Source: UBA2266 sp964406945
Lineage (GTDB): Bacteria > Planctomycetota > Phycisphaerae > Sedimentisphaerales > Anaerobacaceae
Assembly (NCBI GenBank): GCA_964406945.1
Contig: CAYOTO010000012.1
Location: 18,571 to 82,570 of the forward strand
Reading direction: 5' to 3'
DNA: 64,000 nt
Shown here: positions 8,777 through 17,688 of the stretch, piece after piece
Position numbering within the stretch: the stretch's first letter is position 1
How the letters are laid out: each line of letters opens with the position of its first letter
Program-made: the position numbers and the translations under genes
The notes under the pieces: generated by a model
Databases searched by the model: none
What the model was told of the DNA's origin: nothing
Seen by the model: only the letters and a program-made list of their open reading frames with translations

Positions 8777-9721
8777 TTATTCCTTCTTTTCCTGCCGCCG
8801 CTTGTACGCCCTAACAATGTTCTGCACGAGTTTATGCCTTACAATATCCTTCTGATTCAGCGCCACAACACCTATGCCCTTTACCCGTTTGAGAGTATCT
8901 ATCGCCTCGACCATACCGCTTCTTTGGCTGGAAACCAGATCCACCTGCGTTATATCGCCGGTAATAATCATCTTCGATCCGTGGCCCAGCCTCGTCAGGA
9001 CCATCATCATCTGAAGAGCCGATGTATTCTGGGCTTCGTCGCATATTATTGCCGCTTCATTGAGCGTCCGGCCCCGCATAAACGCCAGAGGAATGATCTC
9101 GATGATGTCCAGCTCCGTGAACTTCTTCATCTGGGAAAATTCCATCATATCCTCGAGCGCATCGAAAAGTGGACGCAGATAAGGATTCACCTTTGCCTGC
9201 AAATCACCGGGCAAAAACCCCAGTTTCTCGCCCGCTTCCACCGCCGGTCTGGCCAGCACGATCTTGCGTATCTGTTTGCGCCGCAGCATCGAAACAGCAA
9301 CTGCGACCGCCAGGTACGTCTTGCCCGTTCCCGCCGGACCCGTGCAGAACGTAACATCGTTCTTCATCATCGTTTGAATGTACTTCGACTGGCCCGGCGT
9401 GGAGGCCCTTACAACGCGTTTTGGAGCGTATACCGGGATTGTATCGGACTCTTCCCCCAGTCGAGCGCTCTTTCCGGCACTTATAAGCGCCTTAACATCA
9501 GCCGCCGTCAGAGGCCGCTCCCGCAGCAGGATGTTCTGCATCTGGACCAAAACCTCCGCAGCCTCTCTGGCCGTGCGTTCCTGGCCCTCTATATGCAGAT
9601 TCTGCTGCCTGGCGCTGATCTTCACGTCCAGCAGTTCGCGAACCAGCCTGAGATGACTGTCCGCCGGTCCCAGAAGTTCAATCGGCTCGATTTCCGGATT
9701 TATCTCAACATCCACTTCCAA
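8777..9721 (-). CDS. PhoH-family ATPase
   Basis: A cytoplasmic PhoH-like P-loop protein of about 314 residues. Walker A is GPAGTGKTYLA, preceded by the conserved segment STPGQSKYIQTMMKNDVTF; further family blocks are LARPAVEAGEKLGFLPGDL, GRTLNEAAIICDEAQN (Walker B) and MIITGDITQVDL. The family is tied to phosphate response in E. coli but its activity is poorly defined; RNA-related roles with YbeY have been suggested. The start is TTG 9721 with GGAG eight bases upstream; an in-frame GTG is two codons in. Same operon-like run as ybeY. Confidence 0.9.
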   Translation of the reverse strand: MEVDVEINPEIEPIELLGPADSHLRLVRELLDVKISARQQNLHIEGQERTAREAAEVLVQMQNILLRERPLTAADVKALISAGKSARLGEESDTIPVYAPKRVVRASTPGQSKYIQTMMKNDVTFCTGPAGTGKTYLAVAVAVSMLRRKQIRKIVLARPAVEAGEKLGFLPGDLQAKVNPYLRPLFDALEDMMEFSQMKKFTELDIIEIIPLAFMRGRTLNEAAIICDEAQNTSALQMMMVLTRLGHGSKMIITGDITQVDLVSSQRSGMVEAIDTLKRVKGIGVVALNQKDIVRHKLVQNIVRAYKRRQEKKE

Positions 9722-9760
9722 TTGCAGTTCTCCACATCAAAACGCATCGCGCAGCCCGAT

Positions 9761-10624
9761 TCAGGCGATATATCGGAAGAACATGTAGGCAAACGGCGCC
9801 GCAACAAGCGGCGAATCAACCACATCGAGGATCCCCCCGAAACCGGGCACCTTCCGCCCCGAGTCTTTCTGTTCGGCATCCCGCTTCAACATCGACTCGG
9901 CCAGATCGCCCAGTTGACCTATAAATGCCGAAAAAACGCCGAAAAGCAGGGCGGTAAACCAACTCACCCCGATTATAGCACACCAGACTGCGAACGCAAC
10001 CGATACCAGCCCCGCGACCGCCGCCGCCCCGCACATACCCTCCCAGGTCTTGCCCGGACTGATTACAGGGGCGAATTTATGCCTGCCAAAAAGTCGACCA
10101 AACGTGTAAGCCCCTATGTCGGAAGACTTTACGACAAATACATACATCAAAAGAGGCCACACGCCGAAGTCCACCCGGATAGCCACCGCAAACGCGCTGA
10201 GAACACCGCAATAGACCACCGCAAAGCACCCCATCCCGCAGTTCGCCATCACATTCGAAAGCCCGTGGAAAATACGCTGATATAGCAGCAACCCCAGCAA
10301 ACCACCGGCCAGCACGGCAAAAAGATAGATTTCGGGAACGAGATACCACACCTGGCCGAAATACCACGTCAGCGCCAGTGCCGCGGACGTCGCCATTGTC
10401 AGCGCCGTTCCCATCGCTATGCCTTTTGATTGAGCCAGTTGCGACAGCTCTATATTAGCCGCGACGACCAGAAAAACGATCAGTACGGCGAAAATAGTGC
10501 CCCAGACCTCCTTGTCGTCGCTCGCCGTGGCCGTAAGCGAGCCGTCCAGCCAGCCGTCCATCACCAGAAGACTGCCAAACAGCAATATCATCAGGGTTCC
10601 GTAAATAAGTCTGTACTTAAGCAT
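9761..10624 (-). CDS. cdsA: Phosphatidate cytidylyltransferase
   Basis: Makes CDP-diacylglycerol from phosphatidic acid and CTP, the branch point to phospholipids, in the cytoplasmic membrane. 287 residues with about seven to eight hydrophobic segments. The family regions SDIGAYTFGRLFGRHK, SPGKTWEG and the C-terminal signature SMLKRDAEQKDSGRKVPG are clear. The signature tail reads GFGGILDVVDS where many enzymes have GHGGxxDRxD, a substitution of His and Arg also seen in some other lineages to my recollection. It lies downstream of uppS, as usual, but with a 163-base gap. Confidence 0.92.
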   Translation of the reverse strand: MLKYRLIYGTLMILLFGSLLVMDGWLDGSLTATASDDKEVWGTIFAVLIVFLVVAANIELSQLAQSKGIAMGTALTMATSAALALTWYFGQVWYLVPEIYLFAVLAGGLLGLLLYQRIFHGLSNVMANCGMGCFAVVYCGVLSAFAVAIRVDFGVWPLLMYVFVVKSSDIGAYTFGRLFGRHKFAPVISPGKTWEGMCGAAAVAGLVSVAFAVWCAIIGVSWFTALLFGVFSAFIGQLGDLAESMLKRDAEQKDSGRKVPGFGGILDVVDSPLVAAPFAYMFFRYIA

Positions 10625-10787
10625 TTAGCTACTCGAACTGTGCGCCAATATCGGCCTTTCCGGGCTTCAAACACACCGGTCCCTGCTTGTTTTGCACGCT
10701 TTAATCGCCATTGGCAGACACGGCCGAATCCCACCGCCTGCAATTGTGCGGCCCGCGAGTTACACACTCGAAACCGCAAGACCCGGC

Positions 10788-11561
10788 TCAATCCTCCGCC
10801 GACTCAACCACCGCCCCGAAACGCCTAACACGCTTCGAATAGTCCAGAATAGCCTCTTCCATTGCCTCTTGTCGGAAATCCGGCCAAAGCGTATTAGTAA
10901 CATAGAACTCACTGTAAGAAATCTGCCACAGCAGAAAGTTGCTGATTCGCATCTCGTTGGCGGTACGAATCAATAAATCGGGTTCTCCAAGTTCCGGAAC
11001 GTAAAGATGATCACTGATACACTTCTCGTCGATGTCTTCTACGGCCATTTCGCCGGCCTTGCACGCACCCGCAATCGCCCGCATAGCGTGGATCAATTCC
11101 GCTCTGCCCCCGTAATTAAGCGCCAGAGCAAGAACCATCCCGGTATTCACGCCGGTCATATCGATTGTACGGGCCAACTCGTCACATACGCCCTGCGGCA
11201 GCCCGGCGGTCTCGCCCAGATGAACCAGCCTCACGTCGTTCTTCATCAGGGTAGGGCGGATCTCCACCAGATACTCCTCGTAAAGGTGCATCAGGGCGTT
11301 TATTTCCTCTTTGGGTCTTTTCCAGTTCTCGATACTGAACGAATAAAGCGTCAGCGCACTGATGCCGAAATCGACGCAGCACTGAGCTATTTCCTCGACC
11401 GTTTTGCCACCCTGAGCATGCCCTTCGGCGCGGGGCAGACCCCGCTTCTCGGCCCAGCGGCCGTTGCCGTCCATGATTATGGCGACGTTGCGGGGAATCT
11501 GCTCGATGGCTATCCCCAGCCGCTTTGCCGTCGCTTTGAGTTTCGTTTCAGAATCCTTCAT
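10788..11561 (-). CDS. uppS: Isoprenyl transferase (undecaprenyl diphosphate synthase-like)
   Basis: Cis-prenyltransferase that elongates farnesyl diphosphate to the lipid carrier for wall and glycan synthesis. 257 residues. IIMDGNGRWAEKRG holds the catalytic Asp and diphosphate-binding Arg; GHAQGGKTVEEI, YSFSIENWKRP, and RTANEMRISNFLLWQ follow. The last motif usually reads RTSGExRLSNFLLWQ, so Ser-Gly-Glu-Gln is replaced by Ala-Asn-Glu-Met. Product chain length cannot be told from sequence. The start ATG has only a weak upstream site. Followed by cdsA on the same strand. Confidence 0.93.
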   Translation of the reverse strand: MKDSETKLKATAKRLGIAIEQIPRNVAIIMDGNGRWAEKRGLPRAEGHAQGGKTVEEIAQCCVDFGISALTLYSFSIENWKRPKEEINALMHLYEEYLVEIRPTLMKNDVRLVHLGETAGLPQGVCDELARTIDMTGVNTGMVLALALNYGGRAELIHAMRAIAGACKAGEMAVEDIDEKCISDHLYVPELGEPDLLIRTANEMRISNFLLWQISYSEFYVTNTLWPDFRQEAMEEAILDYSKRVRRFGAVVESAED

Positions 11562-11645
11562 CAGAATACTCGCAACCTGCCTTCAGACGACAGCGCACCG
11601 AACTACGCTCCGGCCGCCCCCGACTGAATACCCATAAAAACCCAT

Positions 11646-12920
11646 CTACCGCAGGATCGCCTGGCTCCGCCGCGGACCGACACCCACCATCCTAACCGGC
11701 GTGCCGACCAACTGCTCCAGCCTGCAAACGTAATCCTGCGCATTCGTAGGCAAATCGTTGAAATCGCTTATTTCGCTTATATCTTCGCTCCAGCCGGGCA
11801 GCGTCTCGTAAACGCACCTGGCCTTCGACAGCTTATCCAGATTTGCCGGAAAGAAAGTCGTTCTCTCGCCGTCAATCTCGTACGCCGAACAAATCTTCAC
11901 TTTATCAAGACCCGCAAGCGTGTCCAGATGCATCAGCGCTATCTCGTCAATACCGCCTATCGTGGCCGCATAAGAGACCACTGTCGCATCGAACCACCCG
12001 CACCGCCTCGGCCGGCCCGTCGTCGTCCCGTATTCGTTGCCTCTGTCCCGTATATACTGGCCGGTATCGTTGTCCTGCTCCGACGGGAAAGGCCCGGCCC
12101 CTACGCGCGTCGTGTAGGCCTTCGCCACTCCGACGAACTTGTCTACCAACTTGGCCGGCACTCCGCACCCGGCGCTCATGCCCAGCGAACTGGAGTTCGA
12201 GCTTGTAACGAACGGAAAAGTCCCGTGATCCAGATCCAGCATCGTACCCTGAGCGCCTTCGAAAAGAATGCTCTTGCCCTCGGCTATGGACTTATGCAGA
12301 AACTGCGTCGTATCGGTCGTAAAGGGCAGCAGCTTCTCGGCATACACCCTGCACTTTTCCAATATCTCGCCGGCATCGACCGGTTGTGCATCGTAAAGAG
12401 CGCTGAATATCTTGCTCTTGTACGCAACATTGGCGACCAGCTTCTTCTTGAGTTTATCCAGGTCCCGCAGATCGGCCATCCGAACCGCGAAACTCCTGCC
12501 GACCTTATCACTGAAACACGGACCTATCCCGCGCACGGTCGTGCCGATCTTGTTCTTGCCCAGACTCTGCTCGCGAAGCGCATCCTCCTGCTTGTGATAG
12601 TCCAGCACCACGTGCGCATTCTCGCTTATGAAAAGACGCCCGCCCAATCCAACATTTCTCTCTTCCAGCGTCTCTATTTCCGAAGTCAGCACCTCCGGAT
12701 CGAGCACCACCGCATTGGCTATTACACACGCCTTGTCCGGCCGCACCGAACCGCTCGGCAGAAGGTGAAGCGCGAACTTCTCATCGCCGACTATCACCGT
12801 ATGGCCCGCGTTCGCTCCGCCGCCGTATCGAACCACTATATCGCTGCTCTCGGCAAGGATGTCCACTACTTTACCCTTGCCTTCGTCTCCCCACTGCAAA
12901 CCAACAACACAACTGTTCAT
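11646..12920 (-). CDS. purA: Adenylosuccinate synthetase
   Basis: GTP-dependent ligation of IMP and aspartate, the first step from IMP to AMP. I choose ATG 12920, giving MNSCVVGLQWGDEGKGK, which carries the conserved P-loop (GDEGKGK) at the family position, with GGAAAG about nine bases upstream; an open frame to 12968 adds 16 non-family residues. Further signatures are GGANAGHT, GTTVRGIGPCFSDK, FEGAQGTMLDLDHGTFPFVTSS and TTGRPRRCGWFDA. About 424 residues, full length. Confidence 0.96.
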   Translation of the reverse strand: MNSCVVGLQWGDEGKGKVVDILAESSDIVVRYGGGANAGHTVIVGDEKFALHLLPSGSVRPDKACVIANAVVLDPEVLTSEIETLEERNVGLGGRLFISENAHVVLDYHKQEDALREQSLGKNKIGTTVRGIGPCFSDKVGRSFAVRMADLRDLDKLKKKLVANVAYKSKIFSALYDAQPVDAGEILEKCRVYAEKLLPFTTDTTQFLHKSIAEGKSILFEGAQGTMLDLDHGTFPFVTSSNSSSLGMSAGCGVPAKLVDKFVGVAKAYTTRVGAGPFPSEQDNDTGQYIRDRGNEYGTTTGRPRRCGWFDATVVSYAATIGGIDEIALMHLDTLAGLDKVKICSAYEIDGERTTFFPANLDKLSKARCVYETLPGWSEDISEISDFNDLPTNAQDYVCRLEQLVGTPVRMVGVGPRRSQAILR

Positions 12921-12974
12921 CGAATTACTTTCCGTAGAAAACTGCCAAAAAAACGCCACCTTAACCATCTGGCA

Positions 12975-13015
12975 AAGACAAACCGCAACAGCCTACCGGG
13001 GTAACCCGTTGCGGT
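12975..13015 (-). terminator. Candidate intrinsic terminator downstream of 13058-13519
   Basis: An 8-bp inverted repeat (ACCGCAAC 12982-12989 with GTTGCGGT 13008-13015) encloses an 18-base loop that can itself pair in part. On the minus strand the hairpin is followed by an imperfect T-rich tail (TTTGTCTTT). It lies between the end of the small membrane protein gene and purA. Confidence 0.5.
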
Positions 13016-13057
13016 CCAGGGCCGGATTCTGATTACGGCCTTACCAACTGACGCAAC

Positions 13058-13519
13058 TCAGGTGATCTTTTCGACCAGATGTTCCAGAATCGCGCCCGTA
13101 TTGTCAAACTTTCTGTCGCTTATCTTGTGATCGACTTCTTTTCCTGATTGGTCCTTATACGTAACGGTAAAATGACCCTTCTTCTCGAATTCCGTCTTGT
13201 CGATCTGCTCGATCGAATCATACGGAATCTTCTTGCCGTTGCTCAGCACCAGTGCGTCATCATCCGCCGACAGCTTCCGCTTTCGGACCAAAAGCAGATA
13301 CACGCCCAGCGCCGCCGCACCGGCAAGAAAGAAGGGCGGTGATTTGCGATTGAAAATCAGATCGCTGTCCGGCTCGCCGTCCTCGCTGGTATGCTTCTGC
13401 TGAAAATTCTCGTTAAGATATCCATCGTAGCCGAACCACAATCCCAGAATGATGCAGGCCGCGATACCGATCCAGATGTTCGTCTTCCTGAATTTGCTGA
13501 CGGGTGCTTCAATAGCCAT
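13058..13519 (-). CDS. Unknown two-segment membrane protein
   Basis: 153 residues, function unknown. Two hydrophobic segments are visible, near residues 17-33 (WIGIAACIILGLWFGY) and 62-80 (FFLAGAAALGVYLLLV), with a polar stretch between them that would face the periplasm. The C-terminal ~70 residues are charged and look like a small folded domain beginning LSADDDALVLSNGKKIPYDSI, similar in style to bacterial PH-like domains; this is inference. ATG 13519 has GAGG nine bases upstream; a TTG one codon earlier is less likely. It is 41 bases downstream of the unknown gene at 13561. Confidence 0.7.
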   Translation of the reverse strand: MAIEAPVSKFRKTNIWIGIAACIILGLWFGYDGYLNENFQQKHTSEDGEPDSDLIFNRKSPPFFLAGAAALGVYLLLVRKRKLSADDDALVLSNGKKIPYDSIEQIDKTEFEKKGHFTVTYKDQSGKEVDHKISDRKFDNTGAILEHLVEKIT

Positions 13520-13560
13520 CAATCCGTTCCTCTTTTTTTTCGCCCCTTACTAATCTATTC

Positions 13561-14322
13561 TCAGGTGGACCGTTTCTGAGCGATAACCTCGGTCAGTCGC
13601 TGCACGAATTCCGGCACCACTTTCTCGGCCATAAGTTCTTCGACCAGTCTACACTGATTCTCGAAACTCTTGAGAGAATCGAATTTTTCGTTAAGCCTCG
13701 GATACTGTCGAACCGTCAACGCCAGGCTGATTGCCGAGTCCTGGCTCTGCGATTTCTTCCTGGGCTCAAGAACGCTCGTCTTGGATTCGACGCAGAGCCT
13801 GGCCTGAGTGAATTCGTTGTCCGAAAGCGAAATAACCGCCGCCGGCGAAAAACCCATGGCAGAAGCCCCTTCGATATCGAAAAGTGTGCCGAACGCCGAA
13901 CCCGCAAGCAGTGCCTCGGCGATAACTTCATCGTGGCTGCCGAAATAATCGAAGTCCATCCCGAACGTAACGTCAAGCGAGTCCACATCCAGATGACTCA
14001 CCCCCAGCATGTACGGAATCAGTTCCAGGATCAGCCTGTCCTGGTCGTAAGCGTCCTCGAAAGAAGGCGGATTGACGTACCCGGACGCCACCCGGTCGCT
14101 CTCAAGTGCGACCCATCGGTATTGCCCGATCTGCTGGTCCTCTTCCAGACAATAATCATCGTTGCGGCGACGATAAAACGATGTCATCGTCGGATACTGC
14201 CGTTCGATACGCTCGAAAAAAGCCAGGATTGTATCCCGTGCGCTCGGCAGTTCCAACTCCGTATTCACGTGCATATCTATATAGAAGTCGTCGCAAAGCG
14301 AGCCGAAACTTCCTGAACTCAT
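13561..14322 (-). CDS. Unknown soluble protein
   Basis: About 253 residues with no signal peptide or membrane segment and no domain I can name. It is acidic, rich in aromatic residues in its N-terminal half (QYPTMTSFYRRRNDDYCLEED, reading as a domain starting DFYIDMHVNTELELPSARD), and ends with a helical segment (SLKSFENQCRLVEELMAEKV). Start: ATG 14322, or GTG 14325 one codon up; an AAAGGAGG lies 7-10 bases upstream, the strongest ribosome-binding site in this run. A TATAAT element is found 93 bases upstream. Probably co-transcribed with the membrane protein gene at 13058. Confidence 0.68.
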   Translation of the reverse strand: MSSGSFGSLCDDFYIDMHVNTELELPSARDTILAFFERIERQYPTMTSFYRRRNDDYCLEEDQQIGQYRWVALESDRVASGYVNPPSFEDAYDQDRLILELIPYMLGVSHLDVDSLDVTFGMDFDYFGSHDEVIAEALLAGSAFGTLFDIEGASAMGFSPAAVISLSDNEFTQARLCVESKTSVLEPRKKSQSQDSAISLALTVRQYPRLNEKFDSLKSFENQCRLVEELMAEKVVPEFVQRLTEVIAQKRST

Positions 14323-14414
14323 CACGGACTTTCCTCCTTTACAAGCCCGCCCGAATGCGTGCGGATTTGTAAAAAAGTTGAATATAAGAAAAATTCATTC
14401 ACATTCAGAGGCGG

Positions 14415-14443
14415 ATTATAACGCTGAACAGCCATTTTAACAC
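14415..14443 (-). promoter_or_regulatory. Candidate sigma-70 promoter for 14322 gene
   Basis: On the minus strand a perfect TATAAT (14415-14420) is preceded, 17 bases away, by a poor -35 (GTGTTA, 14438-14443). The rest of the 228-base gap is AT-rich and holds no convincing gene. Confidence 0.45.
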
Positions 14444-14550
14444 CAAGTTTCCGGCATTTCCTGCAAATTTCAGCCGTAATTTCCGCTCCGTCGGTCAAAT
14501 TGCCTTGCCGCCCATGTATACGGCTTAACGACACCGGAAGTTTACTCGTT

Positions 14551-17100
14551 CTACTCCACCGTTTGCGCCGCATCCGGACTTAGAACAGGTTGCTCCTTTT
14601 CCGCAAGCCTGGGTTCCGGCAGCCGCAATTCCATCACGAAAGCCGAGATGGTCGAGAGAATACTGAATACGAATATCCGCCATACAGCCGCCTTCACCAG
14701 GAACTTAGCTTCAATCCCGGTGGAGTAGCCGACGACTGTCGAAGCAGCAGCATAAAACAGTCCCATTACCACGCCGCCGACCGCCGCCATGACGATGCGT
14801 CTGCCCAGTGATGCGCCCCTGGCGCCTCGCGTAATGGCCCAGCCGCAAACAATGGGCACAAGCAGCATCGCCGGCCATATATCATTTGGTTTCGGCCCCG
14901 GCAGTTCACCGACTCTCTGCAAATAGTAATAGTCGATCAACCCCAACACCGCCGCTCCCGCGGCAGCCACAACCGGCACATGCCAGTACCGAGGCTCCAT
15001 TTGCGCGCGAACCTGAGCCCATTTGCTTATCCGCCTTCGAAGCGTCAAAGGCCAGTTGTAGAAAAGACAGAAAACCCAGTGCTCCAGCAACGCCCCGCGC
15101 TCACCGAACACCGGAACCGCCCGGACAGCGCCGGTCGCCCAGTGCGCTGCCATAAACCGGGCCATAGCCGGATAGCTGTACGCCATCTGGATAGGAAAAG
15201 CCAGATAGCCGACGTATTTGAAATAGCTCAGGAAAAGCGCAATATTGTAGTCCTTGAAACTGCGGTCGTAGATGGCAAGCAGGGTCGTATACAGTCCCCT
15301 GCAAAATGACCCCGGCGAAATCGGGACCACCTGGAACATTATCAGTATGCCGGTAACCGCAAGATTTCGCTGTGTCGGATCCATCTCGGGATGTGTCCTG
15401 GCGAAGATATAAGCGACGATTATGGACACCACTTGCGTCACAGGTAATGTCAAAAGATGCACAACAAGGCTGATGAGATACCTCTGAATGTAAGGCTCGT
15501 CCAGTTGTGCGAGAATAGTCGCAGCATCCTCCTCTGAGAGAAGGTCCTTTCTGCGGCCTTCCATGACCATTTCTCGCATCCACTCCTCGCGTCGCCTTCT
15601 ACTGAAGAACAACAGAATAGGTCTCACAAAGATGTGAAACAGCTTCTCTTTGAAGTATTTGCCGTCGGTTAAGAACCTGGCCAACCCGGCCGGCAGGATC
15701 GAAAACGGCACATAAGCCATATATCGCAGCGTTGAATTCGCCAGTTTCCCGGCTTTCTCGGCAGAAACCCGGCCTTTCCTGTGCCAGACGATTATCTTCT
15801 CCAGCGACCGCCCCTTGAGAGCCCGCATGAAATACCCGACGTTCGTCAGTGTTTTGACGTAATGCCTGCGCCAGTCCGGACGCCCCCACATCTTGCGCAA
15901 AACCCGCCCCAGAATCGGAATCAACCCCAGAAACCAGAACAGCATTGTCGAAGCTTTGCGGTGCCTGAGCCATTTCTCGCACTTTTCGTCCACATATCCG
16001 CGAATCTTCCACCCGGTCACCGCACTGTCGAGCATAGTCGACCACAGCTTACGGCTGTAAAGCAGCCGCACATGGTTGTGAGTAACATCCGGCACCGAAT
16101 TGCGGTAAACCTCCTCATCTTCCTTTAACTCGGCCAGCAGCGGCTCCATGCCGGCGAAATGCTCGCCGTTCTTCTCGATATAGCTCTCCAGCCTGGATAT
16201 GCTGCCTCGGTCGAACTGCACCAGCGACCCGCGGCCCAGACCTTTCAAAATCAGCCCGAAATCGCCCGGACTCATAGGCAGAAACGGCAGCAGCGTCAGC
16301 CCGGCCCGAAAATCCACCGCGACCAGTCCCGCCGCCGGATCGTCGCCCGAATCAATCCGCTTCAGACAGTTTGGCTGGCTCTTGCATGTGGACCACTCAT
16401 ACTGGCGGGCGAACTCGTGCGCCCCCATCTCGTGCAGAAGATCCACGAAATCGCTCATAAACTTCTTCTTGGCCCTGTACTCATCCGAACCAAGCAGCAT
16501 CTCATCCACAGGTCGGCCCTTCTTCCAGCGCCTGAGCAGGTCCAGCCGGTCATCGACTTCGAGCCGCCACGTCCTGCCCTCGACCCACTGGCTGATTTCA
16601 CCGCAACTGCCGAGTTTCTCATCTACAAATGTCGCCAGAATGTCGTTGACGCTTCCTTCATCGCCGAATCGCGCCCCGGCCGCTCGCCGGATGAATTTCT
16701 GCCACAACGCCCCGGCACGGGCCGCTTTGGGATTAACCTGCAACTGGAACGGCCCCTGGAAACCTGCATAGTAAAGCAGATTTCGAAAGAAAAGACTCCC
16801 CCTCGAAGGCGGAATCAGTATCTTCATCGCGTAAATACCGCCCACTTCCACTGTCTCGACAGGCTCGCCCTCTATCCGCAGAACTTTCACCCGATAGACC
16901 TGTCCGGCAAAACCGCCGCCCACGAACTTCTCGATCTCCAGTTCCACCTGCGCCGGCTCGGCCCCGCCGAAACCCTGCATCCTGTAAACGCACCTGGCCC
17001 CGGCATCGTAGTGCCCGATCCGCATGGGCCTGTGCAGACCCAAATCTCCGAACCGGGCTTCGAGTCTGTCACAAACTTCGATAGAGTAATCTCTTGGCAT
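14551..17100 (-). CDS. Large membrane protein with kinase-like N-terminal domain
   Basis: 849 residues that I do not recognise as a named family. The N-terminal ~300 residues look like a protein-kinase-type fold: glycine-rich loop GGGFAGQVYRV (61-71), a VAIK-like Lys in YAMKIL (K93), an Asn-containing stretch SQPNCLKR (N244) and a DFG-like AVDFRAG (D263). No HRD-type catalytic Asp is apparent. From about residue 390 there are eight to ten hydrophobic segments, the clearest being near the C-terminus (VPVVAAAGAAVLGLI, MLLVPIVCGWAI, VMAAVGGVVMGLFYAAAS, FVFSILSTISAFVM). It is 33 bases after pgpA, suggesting one transcript with HIT-dgt-pgpA. Role unknown; a pseudokinase or atypical lipid/protein kinase is possible. 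Confidence 0.75.
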   Translation of the reverse strand: MPRDYSIEVCDRLEARFGDLGLHRPMRIGHYDAGARCVYRMQGFGGAEPAQVELEIEKFVGGGFAGQVYRVKVLRIEGEPVETVEVGGIYAMKILIPPSRGSLFFRNLLYYAGFQGPFQLQVNPKAARAGALWQKFIRRAAGARFGDEGSVNDILATFVDEKLGSCGEISQWVEGRTWRLEVDDRLDLLRRWKKGRPVDEMLLGSDEYRAKKKFMSDFVDLLHEMGAHEFARQYEWSTCKSQPNCLKRIDSGDDPAAGLVAVDFRAGLTLLPFLPMSPGDFGLILKGLGRGSLVQFDRGSISRLESYIEKNGEHFAGMEPLLAELKEDEEVYRNSVPDVTHNHVRLLYSRKLWSTMLDSAVTGWKIRGYVDEKCEKWLRHRKASTMLFWFLGLIPILGRVLRKMWGRPDWRRHYVKTLTNVGYFMRALKGRSLEKIIVWHRKGRVSAEKAGKLANSTLRYMAYVPFSILPAGLARFLTDGKYFKEKLFHIFVRPILLFFSRRRREEWMREMVMEGRRKDLLSEEDAATILAQLDEPYIQRYLISLVVHLLTLPVTQVVSIIVAYIFARTHPEMDPTQRNLAVTGILIMFQVVPISPGSFCRGLYTTLLAIYDRSFKDYNIALFLSYFKYVGYLAFPIQMAYSYPAMARFMAAHWATGAVRAVPVFGERGALLEHWVFCLFYNWPLTLRRRISKWAQVRAQMEPRYWHVPVVAAAGAAVLGLIDYYYLQRVGELPGPKPNDIWPAMLLVPIVCGWAITRGARGASLGRRIVMAAVGGVVMGLFYAAASTVVGYSTGIEAKFLVKAAVWRIFVFSILSTISAFVMELRLPEPRLAEKEQPVLSPDAAQTVE

Positions 17101-17133
17101 TCACAAACCCCAAAAATCCAGCCCCTGCTGGAA

Positions 17134-17628
17134 TCAGGCGATTATCCACAGCAGCAGACATGCCAGCAGTTCGATTGCCGCAACAACTCCAGCCGCCAGA
17201 TCGTCCAGAAGTATCCCCCAGCCGCCCGGAAACTTCTCCAGTTTCCGAATGGGCCAGGGTTTCACGATATCGTTAATTCTAAAAAGCAAAAAACCGACCG
17301 CGGCCGTAACCGCCGGCTGCCAGCCCGTCAAAACCTCCTGCCAGAAAAACGCACAAACCATAAAAGTCAGCGCCTGGCCCGCAACTTCGTCCGCCACAAC
17401 CTCGCCGGGATCGTTCAGCCCCGTCGCCTCAACAACCGCCGGACCGAATCTGATGCAGATAACGCACCCCATCACCGCCACAACCGCCATCAAAACCGAC
17501 ATCCACAACAGGGACACGCCGAAAAAGGATACCACGCCGAACAGTACCGCCGGCGGCAGCGATCCCCATGTGCCGGGAGCTACCGGCAGCCTCCCCAGTC
17601 CGAAGCAGGATGTAAAAACACGTTTCAT
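17134..17628 (-). CDS. pgpA: Phosphatidylglycerophosphatase A
   Basis: Dephosphorylates phosphatidylglycerol phosphate to phosphatidylglycerol in the membrane. 164 residues, the usual size. Signatures are GLGRLPVAPGTWGSLPP near the start, then the metal-site block DPGEVVADEVAGQAL, and RINDIVKPWPIRKLEK followed by GGWGILLDDLAAG. Four hydrophobic segments fit the family. It shares phospholipid context with cdsA downstream. The ATG has no strong ribosome-binding site. Confidence 0.92.
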   Translation of the reverse strand: MKRVFTSCFGLGRLPVAPGTWGSLPPAVLFGVVSFFGVSLLWMSVLMAVVAVMGCVICIRFGPAVVEATGLNDPGEVVADEVAGQALTFMVCAFFWQEVLTGWQPAVTAAVGFLLFRINDIVKPWPIRKLEKFPGGWGILLDDLAAGVVAAIELLACLLLWIIA

Positions 17629-17688
17629 TGATGCAGAAGATTACTTGAACCGCCGGGCAAGGTCAAAGACAAACATCATCTCAGGCTC

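Noticed and set aside
7209..8855. Open frame of 548 residues antisense to the HD phosphohydrolase
   Set aside because: Arg-, His- and Gln-rich composition typical of a GC-rich antisense frame; the minus strand encodes clear membrane and HD motifs.
10625..10787. tRNA or small RNA between uppS and cdsA
   Set aside because: No cloverleaf, T-loop consensus or paired acceptor ends could be found; it looks like plain spacer.
11646..12968. purA start at 12968
   Set aside because: The additional 16 residues precede the conserved MxxCVVGLQWGDEGKGK start and lack a ribosome-binding site of their own.
16159..17631. Open frame of 490 residues antisense to the kinase-like membrane protein and pgpA
   Set aside because: Same artefact composition; pgpA motifs on the minus strand are unmistakable.
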